A stretch of 13,535 nt of DNA from Chitinophagaceae bacterium (GTDB taxonomy: Bacteria > Bacteroidota > Bacteroidia > Chitinophagales > Chitinophagaceae): contig CANHSD010000052.1 of NCBI GenBank assembly GCA_947463105.1, positions 1-13,535 on the forward strand, read 5' to 3'. Each line of letters starts with the position of its first letter. Positions within the stretch are counted from its first letter, which is position 1. Both the position numbers and the translations under genes were made by a program. This document shows positions 7,225 through 13,535 of this stretch, piece after piece. The notes below the pieces were generated by a model that worked only from the letters and a program-made list of their open reading frames with translations, was not told the origin of the DNA and ran no database searches.

Positions 7225-7827
7225 TTGATTGTTATTGATGATATTCTTGTTAGCGATGATATTGTAGAAGCACAGTTTGTTTGCAATCTCTCCAAATGCA
7301 AAGGCGGCTGTTGTGAGGACGGGGATGCGGGCGCACCATTGACAGATCAGGAACTTGACGAGGTGAACAAGAGCTATGAAATTGTCAAGCCCCTGATGTC
7401 CAAGGACGGCATCAAGGAAGTGGAAAAAAACGGACTATACCGGTACGACCGCGAGTTTGGCTGGGTTACGCCAACAGTCGAAAACAAAATTTGTACTTAC
7501 GGTGTACGCGATCAGCAAGGGGTCATAAAATGTGTATTCGAAGAGGCCTACAACAAGGGCCAGATCAAATGGAAAAAGCCCATCTCATGCCATCTCTATC
7601 CCATTAAAAAAAGCAAGAGCCGATATACCAACCATGAAATGCTCAACTATGAACCCCGTGAAGACATGTGCAGCCCGGCTTGCAGCTTGGGCGAAGAATT
7701 GAAATTGCCGGTGTATAAATTTCTAAAGGAACCCATTACAAGATTATACGGTGAAGGATTTTATGATGCACTTGATCAGGTGGCAAAGGAGTATTTCAAT
7801 GGTGATAAAAAGTTGAATAAAAAATAA
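7225..7827 (+). CDS. DUF3109 family cysteine-rich protein
   Basis: Cytoplasmic protein of a widespread Bacteroidota family of unknown function (DUF3109), distantly like YkgJ-type zinc/iron-chelating proteins. From TTG 7225 the product is 200 residues and starts MIVIDDILVSDDIVEAQF, as relatives do. Nine cysteines are present: C20, C25, C29 and C30 in CNLSKCKGGCC, then C90, C103, C122 (SCHLYPI), C149 and C153 (CSPAC). This arrangement suggests a metal or Fe-S site, which is inference. The frame stays open upstream to GTG 7165 or ATG 7174, but that stretch does not look like the family and contains the promoter box. No signal peptide or membrane helix is seen. lutB begins four bases after the stop, so the two are surely co-transcribed. 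Confidence 0.88.
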   Translation: MIVIDDILVSDDIVEAQFVCNLSKCKGGCCEDGDAGAPLTDQELDEVNKSYEIVKPLMSKDGIKEVEKNGLYRYDREFGWVTPTVENKICTYGVRDQQGVIKCVFEEAYNKGQIKWKKPISCHLYPIKKSKSRYTNHEMLNYEPREDMCSPACSLGEELKLPVYKFLKEPITRLYGEGFYDALDQVAKEYFNGDKKLNKK

Positions 7828-7831
7828 CGCC

Positions 7832-9226
7832 ATGTCAAATCCAGCTTCGGTTTTTAAGGAGAAGAGTTTTGTAAAAGCAGCGGATTTATCCCATCGCAAA
7901 ACCATCAACCACAATATCGGAAAGTACAATGCAGTTGTTCCGCTGGGAAAAAAACAATTTTCAGACATCAATTTTGCAAGGGAAAAAGCCAAGCATGCCA
8001 AATGGAAAGCACTTGAAAGCCTGGATGTTCAACTGGAAAAATTTGAAATCAATTTTCTCAAGAATGGTGGCAAGGTGATTTGGGCCGAAACAATAGAACA
8101 GGCCCATGAAGCCATCCTCAGGATTTGCAAGGAAAAGAATTGCAAAACGCTTGTCAAGAGCAAGAGCATGGTTACTGAAGAAATTCACCTCAATGATTTC
8201 CTTGAAAAAAATGGCATCGACAGCATTGAATCCGATTTGGGCGAATACATACAACAGCTGGACAACGAGCCGCCTTATCATATTGTTACCCCTGCGATGC
8301 ACAAGAGCAAGGAGGATGTTGCCCGTGTTTTCCATGAACACCTGAACACACCGCTTGACCTTACACCAGAAGAGCTCACCCTTGTAGCAAGGGAAAAGCT
8401 CAGGAAAAAATATGCAGAGGCGGAAGTGGGCGTTACTGGTGCCAATTTCATCATTCCTGAAACAGGTAGTATTGCAGTAACAGAGAACGAAGGCAATGCA
8501 AGGTTGAGCGCATCCTTTCCCAAGACACATATTGTTATCACGGGGATAGAAAAAGTTATTCCTTCTTTGCATGATCTTGCTCTTTTCTGGCCACTGCTTT
8601 CTACCTACGGAACGGGCCAACAAGTGACGGTATACAATTCCATCATCAGTGGCCCACGGCAATCAACAGAGATGGACGGTCCCGATGAAATGTATGTCAT
8701 CCTGCTGGACAATGGAAGAACCAATATCCTGCAGGATCCCGTTTCAAGGGAAAGCCTTTATTGTATCCGTTGCGGAGCTTGCCTTAACGCTTGTCCTGTG
8801 TATAAGAATATTGGGGGGCATAGCTATGGAACCACCTACAGTGGCCCCATTGGCAGTGTTATTACGCCCAATCTCAAAGACCTTGGTGAGTGGAAACACC
8901 TGAGCCATGCTTCTTCCCTTTGCGGAAATTGTACCGAAGTATGTGCGGTAAAGATCAACCTGCATGAGCTCCTGTTGTACAACAGAAGAGAGGCGGTCCG
9001 TTCAGGACAAGGAAACATGATGGAGAATATTGCCTGGGCAACCTGGCAACAGGGAATGCTTCACCGAAAAATGATGAATCTTGGCAACAGCAAGATCAAG
9101 AATTGGATGATCAATAAATTGTTCAAGGGTTGGACCGGACAGCGAGCAGACCTTGATTTTCCTGCCAAAACCTTCAATCAGCTTTGGAGGGAAAAGCAAG
9201 AAAATGCTAAGCCTTTGGCTTCTTAA
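7832..9226 (+). CDS. lutB: LutB-type iron-sulfur protein (L-lactate oxidation complex subunit family)
   Basis: LutB/YkgF belongs to the LutABC system, which oxidises L-lactate to pyruvate in the cytoplasm. The 464 residues follow the family order: a LUD domain (about 70-300) with GANFIIPETGSIAVTENEGN, then a ferredoxin-like segment with C311, C314, C317 and C321 (CIRCGACLNACP) and C364, C367 and C371 (CGNCTEVC), enough for two 4Fe-4S clusters together with one more ligand, and a C-terminal region of the DUF3390 type. The last cysteine is followed by Ala (CAVKI) where CPVKI is usual. ATG 7832 is four bases after the DUF3109 stop. Neither lutA nor lutC is in the window: the next gene is a convergent permease. 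Its role in lactate use is therefore inferred from family only. The last 20 bases overlap that permease gene. Confidence 0.93.
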   Translation: MSNPASVFKEKSFVKAADLSHRKTINHNIGKYNAVVPLGKKQFSDINFAREKAKHAKWKALESLDVQLEKFEINFLKNGGKVIWAETIEQAHEAILRICKEKNCKTLVKSKSMVTEEIHLNDFLEKNGIDSIESDLGEYIQQLDNEPPYHIVTPAMHKSKEDVARVFHEHLNTPLDLTPEELTLVAREKLRKKYAEAEVGVTGANFIIPETGSIAVTENEGNARLSASFPKTHIVITGIEKVIPSLHDLALFWPLLSTYGTGQQVTVYNSIISGPRQSTEMDGPDEMYVILLDNGRTNILQDPVSRESLYCIRCGACLNACPVYKNIGGHSYGTTYSGPIGSVITPNLKDLGEWKHLSHASSLCGNCTEVCAVKINLHELLLYNRREAVRSGQGNMMENIAWATWQQGMLHRKMMNLGNSKIKNWMINKLFKGWTGQRADLDFPAKTFNQLWREKQENAKPLAS

Positions 9227-10124
9227 AACTATTGTTGACCAGATAAACTCCCCAAAGGGTAATCATGGTGCCACCAACAATAAAGGCAGTTAATTTTTCT
9301 TCCATCAACAGATTACCAAGGATAATGGCAACAATGGGGTTGATATAGGAATGCACTGCTACCAGTGCAGTGGGCAGACGTTTTAGTGCATATATGTAGG
9401 CGCCAAATGCAATCACAGAGCCAATCATTACCAGATACCCTATAGACAACCATGCAGGTATAGGTATTTCCGAAACTGGAACAAATTTCCCGGTAATCAT
9501 GGAGAAAACAGAAAGCAAGCAGCCGCTGACAAACATCTGCCATCCCAGCGAAAAATAGGGATCCATGTCTTTTGCCTGCTTGGCGGTAAACAAGGAGGAA
9601 AGTGCCCAGGCAATGCTTGCAATGACACCATACAGGATGCCCAGGGAGAAATCGGTGTACATGATGTGTTCAATGAAGTCAAAAAAGGTGATGACCACTC
9701 CTGCAAACCCCATGGCAATGCCAACAATGGTTTTGCGTTTGAATTTGACTTTATTGAAAACCAGACCGGTAAACAATACAACCCAGATGGGCATAATGGC
9801 CCCAACAACTGAGCCTATTCCGCTGGGCATGTATTTTACTGAAAGAACACTAAACGCATTGCTGATTACAAACATCAGGATCGACATCCAAAAGATCTGC
9901 CAAAGCTGGTGTTTTTGGGGAAGCATTTTCCTGAAAAACGCGAAGTAGATCACATATAGGCCGCCGCCAATGAAGTGCCTCATTCCAGAAAGCTGCAGTG
10001 GTGGAATGTATTCTACCCCAATTTTAGAGGCAAGCCACGTTGTTCCCCAAAGGATGGAAACAACACCCACTGCAAAAAGTGCTTTGGATTTTTCTGATTT
10101 ATTATTGCTTATCTGCCCCGACAT
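9207..10124 (-). CDS. DMT/EamA family permease (second of two)
   Basis: Inner-membrane member of the drug/metabolite transporter superfamily, 305 residues, about ten helices in two EamA repeats. After a charged 15-residue N-terminus comes ALFAVGVVSILWGTTWLASK with the WGTTW signature; the second repeat begins near LGILYGVIASIAWALSSLFT, and a lysine-rich tail (FKKPKA) ends the protein. The substrate is unknown. ATG 10124-10122 shares its A with the purH stop (TGATG), so it is the third gene of the comEC-purH operon and probably depends on coupled translation. Its place beside purH could hint at a purine-related or general metabolite substrate, but this is only a guess from position. The 3' end overlaps lutB by 20 bases. 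Confidence 0.9.
   Translation of the reverse strand: MSGQISNNKSEKSKALFAVGVVSILWGTTWLASKIGVEYIPPLQLSGMRHFIGGGLYVIYFAFFRKMLPQKHQLWQIFWMSILMFVISNAFSVLSVKYMPSGIGSVVGAIMPIWVVLFTGLVFNKVKFKRKTIVGIAMGFAGVVITFFDFIEHIMYTDFSLGILYGVIASIAWALSSLFTAKQAKDMDPYFSLGWQMFVSGCLLSVFSMITGKFVPVSEIPIPAWLSIGYLVMIGSVIAFGAYIYALKRLPTALVAVHSYINPIVAIILGNLLMEEKLTAFIVGGTMITLWGVYLVNNSFKKPKA
9209..9221. repeat. Short hairpin in the lutB/permease overlap
   Basis: AAGCC (9209-9213) and GGCTT (9217-9221) form a perfect five-base stem with a three-base loop, entirely inside the 20-base overlap of the two convergent genes. On the minus strand it is followed by AGCATTTTC, a weak U-rich stretch. It might serve as a terminator for the permease side, but stems this short are common by chance. 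Confidence 0.25.
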
Positions 10125-11647
10125 CAGTGCCTGAAGTGTCTGAGTCCTGTCATCACCATGGCCAGTCCGCTTTCTTGGCAGTATGCAATGGAGTCTTTGT
10201 CACGGATGGAACCTCCGGGTTGGATAAAGGCCTCGATGCCTTCCGCATGGCTCATTTTTACGCAGTCATCAAAAGGGAAGAAGGCATCACTGGCCAATAC
10301 AGCACCCTTCAAATCAAAATTGAATTGCCTGGCTTTTTCAATGGCATGCCTGAGAGAATCAATGCGGGAGGTCTGTCCACAGCCTTTTCCAATCAACTGT
10401 TTGTTTTTTGCAATGGCAATCGCATTTGATTTAAGGTGCTTGCATACTTTGTTGGCAAAAACCAGGTCGGTCTTCTCTTCTTCAGTAGTTGGTCTTGCTC
10501 CGGACTCTTCCCATTTTTCGAAATTACCTTTGTCCTGGTCTTGGACCAATACGCCATTCAAGAGCGATTTGAATTGTTTTGTTGCAGGATGATTTTTTTT
10601 CTGGATGAGCAGGATCCTGTTCTTCTTGGTGGTCAACACTTCCAGTGCATCTGCATCAAACGCAGGAGCAATCAGTACTTCAAAAAAAATCTCATTGATT
10701 TGTGCTGCTGTTGACATGTCGATGGTGCTGTTGCAAACAAGGACACCGCCAAAAGCACTTTCTGGATCACCTTGCAAGGCATATTTCCAGGCTTCTGCAG
10801 CATTCTCTCTTGTAGCAATTCCACATACATTGGTATGCTTGATGATGGCAAAAGTAGATTCGGTTTCTCCTTGGAACTCAGCAATCAATTGTACTGCAGC
10901 CTCAACATCCACCAGGTTGTTATAGGACAACTCCTTGCCATGCAACTGATCAAACAACTCATTGAGTTTGCCGAAAAAAATGCCTTGTTGGTGAGGGTTC
11001 TCACCATAGCGCATGATCTGGGGATTTCCAGAAGAATGCAGGAATTGACTGGAATTGTCTGCAGTGAAATATTGTGCAATGGCCACATCATAATTGCCGA
11101 CAATATCAAAAGCCTTGGCTGCAAAATTTCTTCTTTGTGCCAGGTTTGTTGTGCAGTGTTGTTCCCTGAGGATTTCTACCAAAGGGGCATAGTCGGACTT
11201 TGATGCAATGACCACCAGGTCGCTGAAGTTTTTGGCGGCAGCCCTGATCATGGAAGGCCCGCCGATATCTATTTTCTCAATGATGAGTTTTTCTTCTGTT
11301 GTATTGGCTACTGTTTCCTCAAAAGGATACAGGTCAACAATGACCAGGTCAATTTGAGGAATGGCATACTCTTTCATTTCCGCCAGATCCTGTTCTACTG
11401 CTCGCCTGCCAAGGATACCACCAAAAATTTTGGGATGCAATGTCTTGACCCTTCCTCCGAGGATGGAGGGATAGTCCGTCACAGATTCAACCGGGATACA
11501 TTCCAGGCCCAGTTGTTCAATATACTGTTGTGTTCCACCAGTGGAATAAATGGCGACGCCATTTTCACTCAAGAGCCTGACCAGTGGTTCAAGGCCATCC
11601 TTGTAGAAAACGGAGATCAGTGCAGCGCGGATTTGTTTTTGCATCAT
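10124..11647 (-). CDS. purH: Bifunctional AICAR transformylase / IMP cyclohydrolase
   Basis: Carries out the last two steps of purine synthesis: formyl transfer from 10-formyl-tetrahydrofolate to AICAR, then ring closure to IMP. The 507-residue protein has the N-terminal MGS-like cyclohydrolase domain with STGGTQQYIEQLG, GRVKTLHPKIFGGILGRR (65-82) and IDIGGPSMIRAAAKN, then the transformylase domain with MRYGENPHQQ (212-221), catalytic Lys270-His271 in IKHTNVCG, PESAFGGV, GKGCGQTSRIDS and SDAFFPFDD, ending TGLRHFRH. Many relatives have Pro or Ala where IKHTNVCG has Val. ATG 11647, which overlaps the comEC stop by one base (TAATG), is preferred to the TTG at 11665; ATG 11644 is also possible. 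The stop overlaps the start of the downstream permease. Confidence 0.98.
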   Translation of the reverse strand: MMQKQIRAALISVFYKDGLEPLVRLLSENGVAIYSTGGTQQYIEQLGLECIPVESVTDYPSILGGRVKTLHPKIFGGILGRRAVEQDLAEMKEYAIPQIDLVIVDLYPFEETVANTTEEKLIIEKIDIGGPSMIRAAAKNFSDLVVIASKSDYAPLVEILREQHCTTNLAQRRNFAAKAFDIVGNYDVAIAQYFTADNSSQFLHSSGNPQIMRYGENPHQQGIFFGKLNELFDQLHGKELSYNNLVDVEAAVQLIAEFQGETESTFAIIKHTNVCGIATRENAAEAWKYALQGDPESAFGGVLVCNSTIDMSTAAQINEIFFEVLIAPAFDADALEVLTTKKNRILLIQKKNHPATKQFKSLLNGVLVQDQDKGNFEKWEESGARPTTEEEKTDLVFANKVCKHLKSNAIAIAKNKQLIGKGCGQTSRIDSLRHAIEKARQFNFDLKGAVLASDAFFPFDDCVKMSHAEGIEAFIQPGGSIRDKDSIAYCQESGLAMVMTGLRHFRH

Positions 11648-13535
11648 TATTGGGTTTGGTGGCAACGAATCGTGTGGGGTCCCTCTTCGGGGATTGATTT
11701 AAAGCGCAAATGTAACTTTTGTGCTTCTTTTTCCCATTGCTTAATTTTCCACACCGGTGTTGATGCATCTGCAAGGACCAGGGTTTCTTTGCTGATCTCA
11801 TCTTTCAGGTTGTTGAGTGAGATGGATTTTGCATGGCAGAGCAATAGCCATGGCTTGGCTTGTTGTGCTTTCTGGAGGTTGATCATGACCGGATCGTTTG
11901 GAAATGATTGAATTGTCCAATGTTCAATGCCAAGGGCAAGGCCCGTTTGGCGGAGGAGTTCTTTTGTTTTTTTCTTGTTGTTCAATAAAGAGGCTGAGGC
12001 AGTAAGGGTCGCATACGGACCATGCCTGTGGATAATCGTTGTTGCTCCGTAGGTGTTCAGCACATGGATTTCCTTTGTTTTACTGGTTTGGATACTTTCA
12101 ATGAGATATACAACCGGTAAAGCCAGTCCCAATAAAGCAAGGGATAGAAAAATAAACCTGTCCGGAGATGTGAACAGGAAATACCATGCTGCAGCATAGA
12201 AGCAAATCAAGAACATCATTGTATTGCTCACATGAAGCTGGTCAATCATGCCAAAAGGAATGTTGCCCATCAGCAGCACGTGGTCATTCATCAATTGAAT
12301 CAGTGTATTGATCACTGAACCCAACCCAGTAGCTATCGCATCAAACGGATGAATAATGCAGAGTGCTATTTCCATGATCAGTACCACGCTGGACAAGGGA
12401 ACTGCAACAAGGTTGGTAAAAAGGAAAAGCGTTGGAAACCGGTGAAAATTGGCAATCACAATTGGGGTGGTCAATACCTGTGCCGCCAAGGTGATGGAGA
12501 CCATGCTCCACAGGTAAAGGGCTGCTTTGTTTTTGAAGAAAACCATTTTCTTGATTGCCTGGTCAAACATCAAAATGGAGGCCACTGCGGCATAGCTCAA
12601 TTGAAAACCAAGATCAAACCGAAGATCGGGGTTCCAAAGCAGCAACATAAATGCTGACCCCAGCAAGCTGTTCATGCCATTGCTTTTTCTTCCAATGGCT
12701 TTGCCATTGATGATGAAGGTGAACATGATGGCACTTCTGATCACAGATGCAGAGGATCCTGTGAGGATGGCAAAACTCCAGAGCAATGGGAGGCTGATAA
12801 AAAGACCAGCCCATGTGGCTCTTTTTCTCCCCGCAACAGACCGGATCAAGAGGTCCATCAACATGAAAATCAGGCCCAGGTGCAATCCGGAAATGGCAAT
12901 GATGTGAACCACTCCAGTATTGGTGTAGGCATTCAGTAATTCCTTGTCCAGGTCTTCACGATAACCGATCAGCATGGCTTCAGCAAGTCCAGCATTTTGT
13001 TTGTTTTTGATATGCTGCTTGATGATACCCAATAACTTTTTTCTGATGCTGTAGATCCATCCGTTGTTGCCAGGAGCCGACTCACCAATTTTGATGTATT
13101 GGGATGGGTTCTCCAGCATCATCGTAAAGCCAATGCCATTTTGTTTGGAATAGGTAAAAAAGTCAAAAGCCCCTGGATTGGCATTGTTTTTGAGCGGCTG
13201 TGGCAAGGTTATCGAAAGCAGTACATCTCCAGGTATAAAGGTGCTGTTATCCGTTTTTTTGATATAAACATAGGTGTTGACTATTGGGTTGGTCATTGGT
13301 TGGTCCGCCTTGTAAACCCTTGCCAGATACCTGTTTGAACTACTGCCCTGTTTCGGTCCTTCTGTAATCCTAAGCAGTACAGCTGAGGAATCCGGGGCTG
13401 GGTATGCCTTTCTGCTGTTGGATCTCAGTGCATTGGAAATGCCACCGATGGCAATGAGGATTCCTATCATGGAACTCCCCACTATCCAGCCCCATTTCCA
13501 TTGGATGATAAGGGTTGATTTGAAAAAGCAAATCG
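11647..13535 (-). CDS. comEC: ComEC/Rec2-family DNA uptake channel protein (5' truncated)
   Basis: Inner-membrane channel thought to carry single-stranded DNA into the cell during natural transformation. The frame is open to the window end (upstream residues ICFFKSTLIIQWKWGW), so the GTG at 13482 is not the start and some N-terminal residues lie outside. In order: a hydrophobic helix (IVGSSMIGILIAIGG), a soluble OB-fold-like domain of the DUF4131 type (about 13400-13080), then the competence domain with NTGVVHIIAISGLHLGLIF (about 12920-12860) and many helices to about 12110. The soluble C-terminal part has no HxHxDH metallo-beta-lactamase motif; it ends in a segment (LADASTPVWKIKQWEKEA) that resembles the short tails I recall from Bacteroidota homologues. 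The stop overlaps the purH start, so the genes are co-transcribed. Confidence 0.93.
   Translation of the reverse strand, partial: ICFFKSTLIIQWKWGWIVGSSMIGILIAIGGISNALRSNSRKAYPAPDSSAVLLRITEGPKQGSSSNRYLARVYKADQPMTNPIVNTYVYIKKTDNSTFIPGDVLLSITLPQPLKNNANPGAFDFFTYSKQNGIGFTMMLENPSQYIKIGESAPGNNGWIYSIRKKLLGIIKQHIKNKQNAGLAEAMLIGYREDLDKELLNAYTNTGVVHIIAISGLHLGLIFMLMDLLIRSVAGRKRATWAGLFISLPLLWSFAILTGSSASVIRSAIMFTFIINGKAIGRKSNGMNSLLGSAFMLLLWNPDLRFDLGFQLSYAAVASILMFDQAIKKMVFFKNKAALYLWSMVSITLAAQVLTTPIVIANFHRFPTLFLFTNLVAVPLSSVVLIMEIALCIIHPFDAIATGLGSVINTLIQLMNDHVLLMGNIPFGMIDQLHVSNTMMFLICFYAAAWYFLFTSPDRFIFLSLALLGLALPVVYLIESIQTSKTKEIHVLNTYGATTIIHRHGPYATLTASASLLNNKKKTKELLRQTGLALGIEHWTIQSFPNDPVMINLQKAQQAKPWLLLCHAKSISLNNLKDEISKETLVLADASTPVWKIKQWEKEAQKLHLRFKSIPEEGPHTIRCHQTQ

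Noticed and set aside
7961..8662. 233-residue open frame antisense to lutB
   Set aside because: It mirrors lutB codons; the Cys/Phe-rich translation matches no known pattern and lutB itself is unambiguous.
1466..10124. The two EamA permeases as a repeated or duplicated segment
   Set aside because: They share only family-level features, differ in length and N-terminus, and no nucleotide repeat surrounds them.
11354..11911. 185-residue open frame antisense to the purH-comEC junction
   Set aside because: Both opposing genes are secure and coupled; the translation looks random.

Overview
The window looks like chromosomal housekeeping DNA from a member of the Bacteroidota, probably near Chitinophagaceae or a related Sphingobacteriia-like lineage. 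This rests on protein style (frr, dxs, scpA, purH, a LytS/LytTR pair, a DUF3109 protein and a ComEC without the metallo-beta-lactamase tail), on the near absence of Shine-Dalgarno sequences, and on several TAnnTTTG boxes, the Bacteroidota -7 promoter element, just upstream of gene starts. The finer placement is a guess. I see no rRNA, tRNA, CRISPR array, insertion sequence, integrase or phage gene.

Layout. Positions 1-837 (+) hold the 3' part of a WecA/TagO-type polyprenyl-phosphate sugar-1-phosphate transferase. 900-1463 (+) is ribosome recycling factor, meeting a DMT/EamA permease (2320-1466, -) tail to tail. 2427-3206 (+) is ScpA, overlapping tail to tail with dxs (5124-3196, -), the first enzyme of the MEP isoprenoid pathway. 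A 239-base divergent spacer (5125-5363), the longest gene-free stretch, separates dxs from a LytS-type sensor kinase (5364-6413, +) and its LytTR response regulator (6423-7160, +). A cysteine-rich DUF3109 protein (7225-7827, +) follows from what looks like its own promoter, and it is nearly fused to lutB (7832-9226, +). lutB overlaps tail to tail with the last gene of a minus-strand cluster reading comEC (partial, from 13535), purH, and a second DMT/EamA permease ending at 9207.

How the genes work together. comEC-purH-permease is chained by two one-base stop/start overlaps (TAATG and TGATG), so it is very likely one operon with coupled translation. The kinase and regulator form one two-component system with an unknown target. 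DUF3109 and lutB form a two-gene unit rich in cysteines, without lutA or lutC in the window. The other genes are mostly unrelated housekeeping functions packed tightly: all three convergent pairs overlap or abut, leaving no spacer for ordinary terminators.

Start sites. Reading the TAnnTTTG boxes together with family N-termini moves several starts: frr to ATG 900, scpA to TTG 2427, dxs to ATG 5124, the kinase to ATG 5364, DUF3109 to TTG 7225 and purH to ATG 11647. I did not find a clearly novel system. The DUF3109-lutB pair and the comEC-purH-permease operon are the items most worth following up.
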